Below are positions 33,291-44,584 of a stretch of DNA of 64,000 bases, piece by piece; position 1 is the stretch's first letter; each line of letters starts with the position of its first letter. The DNA lies in NCBI GenBank assembly GCA_034008185.1, contig CM067084.1, positions 70,528,612 to 70,592,611 on the forward strand. The letters run 5' to 3'. A model generated the notes under the pieces. The model saw only the letters and a list, made by a program, of their open reading frames with translations, was not told the DNA's origin and searched no databases. The position numbers and the translations under genes were made by a program. This DNA comes from Gorsachius magnificus (taxonomy: Eukaryota; Chordata; Aves; Pelecaniformes; Ardeidae).

Positions 33291-36200
33291 CTGAAAGACA
33301 AAAAAAAAGATAATTACTTTTTCTAAAAAGTTCCATTAGAAAAAAAGACAAGAGTTAATTCTCATTTATTCACATCCATAGTTAAAAATGTATGGTCCTC
33401 CCTGTTGGAAACAAACTATTCATTAGTAAAACCAACAGGAAGGTACATTAGCGAACACGGCTGGCTTTTGCTGTGGCTATCTTGAAATCGATGCAGAAAA
33501 GACAGTTCTTTCACATATCACATCATCAAGCCAGCACTAGACAGAAGTAAGTACAGGAGTGGTGGCCATCTGCTTTTCCAGCAGTGCCATGCTGGTTCCT
33601 TCCCCTTTAACAAACAATTTCGAACTGCAGAACAAATTTAAAGTTTGATAAAACTTCTGAATGCATTGATATTGTCATGAATCCTTAGGGAAAGTCTCTC
33701 TTTCCCTCATCTTACTTCTTCTGTTTGCTGTGGAAAAAAAAGAGCAGGTACTCTTTTATAGTGATTTGTCTTTCTTGTAACTTCCAAAGACAAGCTCCCA
33801 ACCCGCCACATAATTTCTTATTACTCCCCAGATTCCTGATGATGCACTTCATATTTCATCCTATTTCTACTATTCCAGATCTCAAGGCTTTCCAATTCTT
33901 TCTAGAAAAAAACAACATTCCTTCTCTGTATTCCCAATGCTTCTCAATTTGTTTTATCAACAAACTCTATATGCACATTTCTACTTTTTTCACTTCAAAT
34001 TATCTCTAAATTCTTGATCGCTGCAGTAGCTCAGACCATACATGTAAACACGCTTGTTACAGCTCAATCATAGGATACCTATTCAGCAGATTTATGAGAA
34101 GCCCACAGTATTGAACCTCATTTTCATGCTTCAATTCTGTCATAATTCTGAGATTCTCTGGTCCCTTTGCTTAAGCAGACTCGCTATTTTTAGTTTAAGT
34201 TTCATCTTGGATATAACAGTTCACATTTCCATACTTTTTGTATCTGATGACATTATCCTCATGAAAAGACGAGGAGAAACATCCACTTCATTTCAGGGCC
34301 GCACCTAGGATTAATCTCAGTGCTATCCTCATTCCAAAATGCCTCTACTTAAATTTTTCTCTACTTATTCACATTTGTTTTTATAGTCTTTTCAAGGCTT
34401 AACAGGGTAACTGCTGCTAAGCTTCTTCAGACCTCTAAAAAGTACATTCTTTGCTGCTTACACCCTTACCAGCGCTTCCCTACTCCTAAAACCTTTTCTG
34501 ATATGGTTGTTTACCCAAGTGAACCCGGAATCCTTTTTTCCATTGCTGAGAACATGTCTGGATGTTTAAACAACTCTTGGTCAAGATGCATTTGTTTTGT
34601 CCAACACTTGAAAACAGCACCAGGCAGAGAAACCAGCAGATGTCGGCTACGGTCCTGCAAGGGGCTGTTGGCCCCTTCTTGTCTCCAGTGAATGCATATT
34701 TTCCTATTTATTTGCTGATGGTACCTGCCAGCGCGTTCAGGCTGTTCGGGCAAAGCTGACAAACTCCCAGCAGGCACAGAAGACGTGCTGGTTTGCAATA
34801 CTAAGGCACAGTAGTGTTTTAACAAAAAAAATCCCTGACAAGAAGTACCCTTGGGCAAATCTTTTTTGAAAGACACCATTAATTTGCACGTATACATCCA
34901 TCCTGCCCAAGTTTTCTCTTGGCGAATATGTTCTTCTATTAATTGAGCAGTGGAACCTGCCTTTATACCAACTGTCCACATTTTCAGGAAATACAGTTCC
35001 CAAAGATTTTTACAATATATAGGCAGAAAGAGGGTATCCAAAATGACAGCAAAACTGCCTACATCACTTCACAGTGAAGCTCATGGAAAAACATCCCATG
35101 GCTACAAGCAATGTTTTTCGCCATCACATTTGTAGCTGTCTAAGCTGTCTAGACGTCCATCAGAAATCCACAGTATTTCATGACAACCCTATTACTTCCA
35201 GTGTTGTTCACGTTACGGAACAACAATATACGTACCCACAGCACACAGCTTTCTGAAGCAAAACAGTATAGGTTCAGATTTGCAAAGCAGTGATGATCAC
35301 AACTCTCAAGGAGGAAAAAAGAAAGAGGATCTACGACTTAAGAAAAATAATAATACACAAATTATCAGCTCTGAGTTATTTTGTAAATGACAGATTTTAG
35401 AAATTAGATGTATATTCCATTAAGTATACATTGGTGTCCTGCTTTTAAGTATGCTTTGAATATAAGATGTATTAATATTGTTGTTATAAGCTTTAACTAT
35501 GGAATTTATGAATCTTTTCATGTTTACTTCTTTATTCCAATACATGCATTTCAAAAGCTATCATTACCATAGAATCTAGGCAGTCATTGTGAAATCTAAT
35601 CAGTATACAGTACTAGAAATGTATACTTTTCAAGTAGTTCTACAGCCATATAAATTGGTGCCAGTAATTGCATGTATTACTGCACTAAAATTTTTTTGCA
35701 ATGGTATGTTTTCTGGATTCTTTAAGGCAAGGGACTGTAAATAAGCTGAAAGGGAGCTCTCCCTTCTCTTCACCAATGAATCCCTGTGCCACAGTAACCC
35801 CATTCCTTTGTCCAGAACCTTCACTTCTGGGGAAGAAAAGAGAGAAGGATGAAAGCATCAGATACCATTGATATGCACAGTGTGCATAACTGTTTCCAGT
35901 TATTAAAAATGAGAAGATCCTTGTACTCAGGAGCTTATAATCTAATATAAACAGCTGAGAAACGAAAACAGAACAAGAGGGAGTTATGAGGCAAAGAGGC
36001 AGGGAAGGAACAGAAGAAGAGATGGGAAACCGCTGCTGGAGAGACTCCTGGGGGCTGGCATCAGCCCAAATCTCTCCTGAGGCCTCATCACATAAACGTG
36101 TGGCCTTTTCCTCCTCCTCCGTGTCTTTGGAGCAAATCTGCATTTCAGTCACTGGCGACCACAGTTCATTGACCCGCAATGACAAAGCCACCGAAGTTAC

Positions 36201-38202
36201 TGGAAGCAGTTTAACTGCACCCAGCAGAGGATTAAAAAAACCCCAAACCATCTTGGTTAGGACCAACAGAGGTAGGTAAGATGAAGCTGATACCAGTGAG
36301 ACAATGCTTAAAAAATCTCAAAACCACTGCCTTAGTAACACGTTCACTGTAACTGATTACATTTGGCCTGGTGTCCAGCACTGCGGTTCAAGTATCTACG
36401 AGTGCATCATAAAGGAATACAGAGCGTGAGAAGACTTGTCCTTCCTGCCTTTGTCAGCTTACAGGTATAGGACACCGACTTCAAGCAAGCACTTGTTGCA
36501 AAAAAATGTTAGTATGACAACAGAATAGAATTGTTACCAGCTGTTGTAAATTGTTCTCTCTTATTTTTCTACCAGGATTGAATTGGAGTTGTATTTTCTT
36601 TTGTGGGAGCTAATAGTGTCACAAATGTCAGTGTGAAGGAAGGAAGTTCTGAATTTCACTTAAATATATATGCAATGATGTCAAACATCCAGAAGGAAAA
36701 AAGGGAAACACTGTTCTCAGCTAGTAAGAAGCACTCTTTCCATGTATCTTAAAAATGCACTTTTTTTTTTTAATACTTTTGCTGCTTAAGCAGAGAACAG
36801 AAATACTGCCATGGAGTGCATTTAAAGTATTTTAATAAGGAACTGAAAAATCTTTTTTCTCAGATGGTAACACATAAGCTTGCACATACTCAGGAAAAAA
36901 CAAGTTTGCCTGTTGTCAATCATTAGCTTATTTTCTGGATTAAAGAATCTTCTCTTCTCCTTCCTAGAAATGTAATGATGTGCTCCCAAAAAGTAATGGA
37001 ATGGAATAATAGACAATCCACATAACGCATATTTTCAGTAAGCAATCATTACTTCTGAAATGGAGACTAAAAATGAGAGGGTGATGCAAGTCCCAAAGAA
37101 AAACATACTCCTCTAGTGAGAGATTACCCTTGGAAATCTGACATCACCACAAAATAAGAATAATAATCAGAAGGCTCTCAAAAAGGGGCCAATTTATTTG
37201 ACAGTTTTGGCTGCGTTCTCATTGCCAAAGGAATTACTTGTAAGTGGCAGGTGGTGAAAGGCAGGGTGGAGCTCAGGGATGGTAATCACAACAGTAAGCA
37301 GATTTTAGCTTCACCGAGGAGCAAAATCACATTCCGTATTAAATGATGGGAAGTCCATTCTATGCTCAATAGGCATTATAGGTCCCTAATGAGCTGCTGC
37401 AATTGCCATGCACAAATAAAAAACAATGATACATCCAGAAGGGTTTCCAAGCCTGACTCTCAAGAGTTTTAAAGTTTTTCAAATGACAGCACATAAAAAC
37501 TATATACACAAGCCAGCAACAGAATACACCAAGGTAAAAATAATCAGAGGAAGGCAATTACATCACACTGCAGTTTTTGTTCCAAACCAGAACTAAAACC
37601 AACTGGGATTGAAAGAGCGTGATGATGCAATTATTCCAAGTCTACATTTAGGGCTACTAGCCGACAATAATTTTTTAAGGAATATAAAGTTTTCACTTCC
37701 AATTGATTAAAAAAATCATAGGAGCAGTGCTGTATTACGCACATGATTTCAAGGTTGCTTAAACCAGAAGAAAAGACAAGGATGAGCTCATTAAAAGAAT
37801 GGTCAGATTGCTTTTTGGTCACTCACAGCAATTACAGTATCTCTTAACCTTGCCATACCACAAATGACCCGAAAGTGTTTTCCAGTTGGCTAATATCTGC
37901 TGAAGAACTTTTAAAGAGAGAGACAGACAAATCCAGGAAGGATGACAAGAAGTGTTTTTACCAATTATTGTCTTGTCCGTACAATACAAACCCCACACAA
38001 AGAAAATGCACTTCCATGCTTATGTGTCGATTATAAATGCATGTATACAAATATGTCAGTATACAAATCTATCCTAGAAATATGAATTAAAATTGAGCTT
38101 CAAGTTTTTAGAAGTTACTCCTGATCTCAAGTTCTTTGCACATTGCTGAATCAAATCTCTCTAGGCTTAAATCTTCCACTCTCCATTTAGTTTGTCATTG
38201 AC
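33291..38202. other. Non-coding stretch upstream of the first AFAP1 coding exon
   Basis: Begins with the polypyrimidine tract and 3' splice site of the first coding exon, so its near end is intron. Two longer chance frames exist (34511-35041 and 35685-36266, minus strand), but neither shows a domain or a familiar pattern, and the second overlaps an ancient repeat at 35.88-36.01 kb. No exon or RNA gene was recognised. Confidence 0.7.
35880..36010. mobile_element. Ancient amniote interspersed repeat remnant
   Basis: GTACTCAGGAGCTTATAATC followed by TAATATAAACAGCTGAGAAA, an A/G-rich stretch, and AGGCAAAGAGGCAGGGAAGG resembles the old amniote repeat that reads AAGAGCTTACAATCTAA, then GACAAGACAGACAAA, then GAGGCACAGAGA. 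The family assignment is uncertain (CR1/L3- or MIR-related). The resemblance is by eye only. Confidence 0.35.
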
Positions 38203-38204
38203 AG

Positions 38205-38303
38205 ATGTTAAAGGCCAGAATGGACCATGTCAATGAGATCCATTACAAGAAATCACTTAACCTGACTTTCAGTACAACACAGGCCAGAGATGTTCATCTA
38301 GAG
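38205..38303 (-). mobile_element. Old CR1/L3-like fragment
   Basis: AAAGGCCAGAATGGACCATG, then TGAGATCCATTAC, then ACAACACAGGCCAGAGATGT matches the order of a widespread reptile and bird repeat (GGCCAGAAGGGACCA, GATCATCTAGT, ATAACACAGGCCA), which is the reverse complement of an old CR1-group 3' end. It is decayed and its borders are approximate. Confidence 0.45.
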
Positions 38304-38502
38304 GAGCTACTCCTCTGTTAGTGGAGAGACTTGTATTTACCTAAAGCGTATCTTCAAGGAAAACCAAAAATCTCTGTCAGCATTTTGAGCCCTACTTTCA
38401 TGAGGGGGGGGATCCCATTTAACTTCCTGAAACAAATTTGATTGGATTTATGGATAGTATCAATGCCAATCTTCAAACTGTATATGAAAATCAGGTATTG
38501 AG

Positions 38503-38612
38503 AATAGAATCATAGAATTGTTTAGGCTGGAAAAGACCTTTAAGATCATCAAGTCCGACCATTAACCTAACACTGCCATCCCACCACTAAACCATGTCTC
38601 TAAGGTCCACCC
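38503..38612 (-). mobile_element. CR1 retrotransposon 3' end, 110 bases
   Basis: Starts with AATAGAATCATAGAATTG (reverse complement of ATTCTATG units) and continues into GGAAAAGACCTTTAAGATCA and CATCCCACCACTAAACCATG. It is nearly identical to the 3' end of the long copy at 42.45 kb, so it is the same subfamily, truncated at the 5' end. Same orientation as AFAP1. Confidence 0.9.
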
Positions 38613-38790
38613 CTACAATCTTCTGGTTTGCTATTCTGTGGTTTTGGAGCTTCACCGTCCACTTAGGACCTTCTGGTGTATCTTAAGCAGGTTTCTTTAG
38701 GCAAACAAGCTACTGACATTCAGTAACGCTGAGCTAATTTTCCCCAATTACACAATAGGTGTGCTTCAATCCAAATAGAACCCAATACGA

Positions 38791-38831
38791 GCGCGCACAT
38801 GCACATGCGCGCGCACACACACACACACACA
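38791..38831. repeat. Alternating purine-pyrimidine tract, (GC/CA)n
   Basis: Forty-one bases of strict purine-pyrimidine alternation: GCGCGCACATGCACATGCGC, then GCGC and a run of CA units. GC-rich blocks flank the CA repeat, which is the classic Z-DNA-prone composition. Confidence 0.9.
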
Positions 38832-40696
38832 GAGGCACTGTATTTGGTAACCACTAAGAGGTTTTCAAACTGGATGTCTCAGCCTTAACCTTGCCTTTAT
38901 GGTCGTTTATTGCAAGGCTATATTAAATGAAATACATACCTAATCCTATAATGGTATTTATTCTCAAAAAAATGTTCATGCTGCACTTTTGTACTACATA
39001 AAGAAGATGTTTTCTAAATCATACACCACATTTCAATGCATCTGTGTTCCCAACTCTTAGAAATCTAAGCCTCCACATTCTGTTAGCAGTATGATACTTT
39101 GGGACTTTCTTCAGAAAAAAGTAAAAGCTGGTGATGGCTGGCTGAATGATTAAAATTATTCTGTTTCAAAATCTGATTAAAGCCTACTAAGATCCAATGT
39201 GTAAAAACTCTTGAGATGTACAGACTCTCCCACCCTGCCCAAAAAGCCTCATTGGCATTTGGGTACACCAGAAACAGTGGAGAAACCAGACATATGATCT
39301 AGTTTTGAATCAAAACCAGAGCATGAACTTTATGTTTATACCCATTTCTATTGAAATAGTGGCATCACCCTTAGTTTTGGATGTTGTCATTTGAATAGTT
39401 TATTAAAAAGCTCATAACAGAATGCCACTGGAGAAACCATGTCTGTATTTTATATAGATATAAATATCAAGACATTATGAAGAATACAGAGCTACAAGGA
39501 GACAAAAACCTTTAAACTATGAAGAAAAACACAAAATCACTTTGACTTGCTTCCACTCAATACTATAATGCAGTTACAAAAATCCAGTAATTAACCAAAA
39601 AGTTGCTTTGATAACTACATTATCATTATCTAGGAAAAGAATTTCTCACAGAAATACACAAAATCTGGAAGCAAGCACATTTAGCAGTAGGAAAAATTTT
39701 TACTCTTCAATATGCTACCAGAAACCAGATGACATATTTGAAAACTCTGTGAAAATCCTATCCAGCAAGAAATGTAAAGGCATGCTGTTTGAACAACACA
39801 GAGTGAAGAGACCAGACTTTATACTAGAAAGAGTTTTCTCATGGTTGCACCGGCCCTTTCTTGCTGTTCTGTTACTGATGGTGTATGAGGTGTGATGAAC
39901 TCCACCTGTTGAGTACGCTTAAGACCTGCTCCAGAAAGTCAAGATGATGATCTTGGGGGTCTGTGGTATTACAGGAAGGAATGGTGAAAGTGTATGAAAA
40001 AGGGGTACACCCTAAATCGCGGATGAAGCCCTAAAGATGAAGAATTAGCATGGAGCAAGTAAAACACATAAAAGCATTGGCATCAGAGTGTTTTGACATA
40101 AAAATAATGATATTTAAGCCTCTCTAAAAACTCCTAACAATTATCTTTTGTTTAAAATCTGGAGCTCCCCAGACTGTCACAAGCTCTCTTTCCAGACAGC
40201 TTGGGGCAAGAGAGGCGAAACACAGCTACTAAAACCTCCTCCTGTCTCATGCACGTTTATGATCAAACTCAGTGAGTGTCAAGGGATCATTTCAGCCACA
40301 ATCCACATGTATTCCTCTTTTTCTTTCTTCCTTCTGCTTCAATTTTCAAGGAATTGGCTTTTACAAAACCAGCTTTCCGAAAAAACTATCAGAGCTCCAA
40401 ATGCTGCTGTTGCAATACTTGGGTGATAAAACAAGAGGTGGGAAAGCATTAAGGAATGTTTGGACAAGAAACAAGCTGCCAAAAATCCTACTGTATCAGC
40501 TACAGCCATGCAATGAGTAACAGCAATGCAGGAGTGTAATCCATTAGCATAAGGTAGATGGATAAGTGTTTATTTTTTAAAGTCCAAACCAGTGTTTAAG
40601 CATTACCACAGACTTTGGAGAGACATGACTCCTTTTAAGCAAGTTCACAGACCCACAGAAAAAAAGAAAAAAGAAAAAAGAAGAAAGAAAAAAGGA

Positions 40697-40745
<49 letters not shown>

Positions 40746-42449
40746 AAAAGAGAAAGAAAAGAAGAGCAAAGATAGAAGAAAAGAAAAAGGAAAAAAATTA
40801 GTATTACAGGCATTTACTTTTGTTTAACTATTCATTAACTACATTGAACTCACAATATGTTAGGCAAAAAAAAATGCTGATCACTAACTACAGAAATTTA
40901 CAGTGGACTTTATCAAGTTGCTGAAGGCTTTCTCTGAAAGTTTATTTTCCACATGAGCTTTCTTTTGTTCCCAAAATAAATGTAACATACCTTGTAAAGC
41001 AAAAGAATGTGGATTTCACTCCAACTGCATGCCCAGCAGCCTGGGCAAGACTCTCACCCTCCCGCCTCTGTGCTCACTGTGGGCATTCAGGTTGCGTTTT
41101 CTTTTCAGACTCCCATTACCCTACTAGGGCAGAAAATAGAAAATTCTGCCATTTAACCATCTCCAAATGCATCAGCTGACATCATCTTGTCAGGACAAGA
41201 CATTCCAGGTCTTGCTCACTGGCTCCTGCATTAGCTCAACTCCTCCATTGCTCCAAACCACAAAAGATAAGCAGTACTAATGAACGAGCTCCCATTCCAC
41301 AAAAGAAAAGCAGTTTCCTCATGATGCAAAAAGGAGACAGAAAATCTGTGGTAGGAGGTGAAAGGCTGCCCCAGACTCCAGGTCCCAGGAGGAGATGGGG
41401 CTCCGTTAAGGCTGAGACCCACTGAAGCAGATAACCCACAGCAGTAAAAAGCAAGCAAAGCCTTGCAGCACACCTTGTGAGTTCTTCACTTGGTTCCTCA
41501 GCTGCATGCAGATCTGGTTTTAGGTTAGAATTTCTTTCAAAGTTATGAATAATTACATATCCAGCAGAAATGTGAGACAGTAAGTTTATGAAGTTAATGG
41601 AATGGAAAAACAGAACAGTAAAACAATGACAAAGAAATACAAATATGGCAATGGTAGGAACTGCAGAGTAGCTTTGGGTATTTTTTGTATTCAGCAATAC
41701 AATTTCTATTACATATGCCAAATACAAAATTTCAAAATTGTTCAAGAAGACCTGAGTCTGATCATGTCAACCATATGTGCAGTCTAATCCAAGAATAGTT
41801 TGCACTCTGAATCTGGTGCTCTAGGCTTCCAGTTTACAGTGAATTTAAAGCCAGAAATGAGATAATACTGCATTTTATAAGAACAGATCCAGAAGTCCTC
41901 AGATTTGTATGCAAAGATGGAAAAAATCTTTTTTTGTATCTTACAACACTTTTTTTGTACCATTGTTCTCACTGCTGGGTCCATTATGCAATGAGTAACT
42001 TCTACCATACATGGCTTATTGTCTGATGCTCTTCCCAAAGAGAGAAGCATGTTCTGCTTTTTCTTGTCAGGCTTTTGAAAATTTCTTTAAATAGATGTAC
42101 ACATTGATACAGATTATCTTAAAAAAATAAGACCAAAGAAACATAATTTACACTGACAGAGAGTAGAACGGTGAGAGCTGAAATCTCTCTTCAAGTGGAA
42201 AATACATCATTCCCCACCTCATGCCAGTGCCTCAAGAAACATCTGTCTCCTTTACTGTCACCCCTTATTCTTATTTTGGAGAATTTCATTATGTGAGATG
42301 TAGATCGATCACAGTCAACAGAAAAAAAAAAATAAATTAGAGCTTAAGGTAGCTTTGAAACTCAAGCCCCATAGGTGAAGAACTATTAACATAAAAATGG
42401 AAATCTTGCTTTTTAAAAACACATCTGTACAGAATAGAATGTCATAGAT
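38832..42449. other. Non-coding stretch between CR1 copies
   Basis: AT-rich sequence holding the GAAA microsatellite. A minus-strand frame at 41236-41745 is 169 codons but shows no domain and no familiar sequence. No exon, RNA gene or other element was recognised. Confidence 0.7.
40657..40798. repeat. (GAAA)n microsatellite in a homopurine tract
   Basis: From 40657 to 40766 every base on the plus strand is A or G (110 bases). The core at 40699-40750 is about twelve GAAA units. A further A/G-rich stretch with one C (40767) and one T (40773) runs to 40798. The low-complexity open frames across it on both strands are artefacts of the repeat. Confidence 0.95.
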
Positions 42450-44584
42450 GTCATAGAATCACCTCGGTTGGAAAAGACCTTTAAGATCATCGAGTCCAAC
42501 CATTAACCTAGCACTGCCATCCCACCACTAAACCATGTCCCTAAGCACCTCATCTATCCTTCTTTTAAATACCTCCAGGGATGAGGACTCCACCACCTCC
42601 CTGGGCAGCCCATTCCAGAGCCTGACAACCCTCTCGGTGAAGAAGTTTTTCCCAATGTCTAGCCTAAACCTGCCCTGGCACAGCTTCAAGCCATTCCCCC
42701 TCGTCCTATCATCTGTTACCAGGGAGAAGAGGCTGACCCCCACCTCACTACAGCCTCCTGTCAGGTAGCTGTAGAGGGTGATCAGGTCTCCCCTCAGCCT
42801 CCTCTTCTCCAGACTAAACAACCCCAGTTCCCTCAGCCGTCCTCGTATGACTTGTGTTCCTGACCCCTCACCAGCTTGGTTGCTCTCCTCTGGACGTGTT
42901 CCGGCAATGCAACATCTTTCTTGTAGTGAGGGGCCCAAAACTGAACACAGTATTCGAGGTGCGGCCTCACCAGCACCGAGTACAGGGGCACGATCACTGC
43001 CCTGCTCCTGCTGGTCACACTATTCCTGATACAGGCCAGGATGCCATTGGCCTTCTTGGCCACCTGGGCACACTGCTGGCTCATATTCAGCCGGCTGTCA
43101 ACCAGTACCCCCAGGTCTTTTTCCACCAGGCAGCTTTCCAGCCACTCTTCCCCAAGCCTGTACCGCTGCATGGGGTGGTTGTGACCAAATGCAGGACCCG
43201 GCACTTGGCCTTATTGAACCTCATACAGCTGGCCTCGGCCCATCGATCCAGCCTGTCCAGGTCCCTCTGCAGAGCTCTCCTCCCCTCACGCAGATCAACA
43301 CTCCCACCCAGTTTGGTGTTGTCTGCAAATTTACTGAGGGCACACTCAATCCCCTCATCCAGGTCATTGATAAAGATATTAAACAAGACCGGCCCTAGAA
43401 CTGAGCCCTGGGGGACACCGCTTGTGACCGGCCGCCAACTGGATTTAGCTCCATTCACCACGACTCTCGGGGCTCGGCCACCCAGCCAGTTTTTAACCCA
43501 GCGAAGAGTACATCCATCTAGGCCATGAACTGTCAGCTTCTCTAGGAGAACGCTATGGGAGACTGCGTCGAAGGCTTTGCTGAAGTCCAGGTAGACAACA
43601 TCCACAGCCTTTCCCTCATCTACCAGGCGGGTCACCTGGTCGTAGAAGGAAATCAGGTTGGTTAGGCAAGACCTGCCTTTCATGAACCCATGCTGACTGG
43701 GCCTGATCCCCTGATTGTCCTCCATGTGCCTGGTGAGCACACTCAAGATGAACCTCTCTATAATCTTCCCCGGTACTGAGGTCAGGCTCACTGGTCTGTA
43801 GTTCCCCGGATCCTCCTTCCGGCCCTTCTTGAAGAGAGGCATCACATTTGCCAACCTCCAGTCATCTGGGACCTCCCCTGTTCTCCAGGACTGCTGATAA
43901 ATGATAGAGAGTGGCTTGGCAAGCTCCTCTGCCAACTCTTTCAGCACTCTTGGGTGGATCCCATCTGGCCCCATAGACTTGTGGATGTCCAGGTGGCATA
44001 GCAGGTCAAAGACTGCTTCCTCTTGGATTATGGGGGGGTTTATTCCACTCACTGTCCCCATCTTCCAGCTCGGGAGGCTGGGTACCCTGGGGATAACTCG
44101 TTGGGCCATTAAAGACCGAGGCAAAGAAGGCGTTGAGTATCTCAGCCTTTTCCTCGTCTTTAGTGGCAATGTTCCCCCTTGCATCCACTAGAGGATGGAG
44201 GTTCTCCCTGGCTCTCTTTTTGCTGTTAACATATTTATAAAAACTTTTCTTATTATCCCTTACAACAGTGGCCAGGTTAAATTCCAGCTGGGCTTTTGCC
44301 TTTCTAATTTCCTCTCTGCATGACCTGACAAGATCCCTGTACTCTTCTTGGGTTGCCTGCCCCTTCTTCCAGAGCTGGTAAGCTCTCCTTTTTTCCCTTA
44401 GTCGCACTAGTAGACCTCTGTCCAGCCAGGCCGGTCGTCTTCCCCGCCGATTTGTCTTACGGCACATGGGGACAGCCTGGTCCTGTGCCTTTAAGACTTC
44501 TTCCTTGAAAAATACCCAGCCTTCTTGGACTGGAATTGTGTGGTACCAGTGGAGAAATTTTTCCATACCAGATTTGACACCGGT
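42450..44584 (-). mobile_element. 5'-truncated CR1 LINE, about 2.1 kb
   Basis: A long avian CR1 (chicken repeat 1) non-LTR retrotransposon copy. The 3' end at 42450 carries decayed ATTCTATG units followed (plus strand) by CCTCGGTTGGAAAAGACC. The body encodes the linker after the endonuclease domain, the reverse transcriptase domain and the C-terminal part of ORF2. ORF1 and the endonuclease are missing, so this is a dead-on-arrival insertion cut off at the 5' end, as is usual for LINEs. The 5' border lies between about 44.53 and 44.60 kb. The plus-strand sequence is in the same orientation relative to AFAP1 as the 38.5 and 57.6 kb copies. No target duplication was evident, as expected for CR1. 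Confidence 0.93.
42528..44584 (-). pseudogene. CR1 ORF2 remnant: reverse transcriptase, three frameshifts
   Basis: The reading frame runs in four overlapping pieces. The first carries VQEGW, RRGRRPAW and NAFFASVF. The second holds the core reverse transcriptase motifs: [51 protein letters not shown] (43561-43599), [10 protein letters not shown] (near 43400) and KFADNTKL (near 43320). The third has [16 protein letters not shown] and [14 protein letters not shown]; the fourth has [18 protein letters not shown] and ends at the native stop (42528). Frame shifts fall at a seven-base G run (44032-44038), near 43185 and near 42840, each apparently one base. The catalytic FADD box reads FADN (codon 43318-43320), so the second aspartate is lost. 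The protein cannot be made as one chain and the enzyme would be inactive. Confidence 0.92.

Noticed and set aside
34511..35041. 176-codon minus-strand open frame
   Set aside because: No motif or family resemblance and no splice-supported context.
35685..36266. 193-codon minus-strand open frame
   Set aside because: No domain, no recognisable homology, poor composition consistency, and it crosses an ancient repeat remnant. Frames of this length occur by chance in 64 kb.
40577..40813. Leu/Ser/Phe-rich and Lys/Glu-rich open frames on the two strands
   Set aside because: Direct translation of the GAAA microsatellite; composition artefact.
41236..41745. 169-codon minus-strand open frame beside the CR1
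   Set aside because: Not CR1 ORF2 and not any family I recognise; no codon pattern to suggest coding.
42854..43528. 224-codon plus-strand open frame
   Set aside because: It is the antisense shadow of the CR1 reverse transcriptase region.
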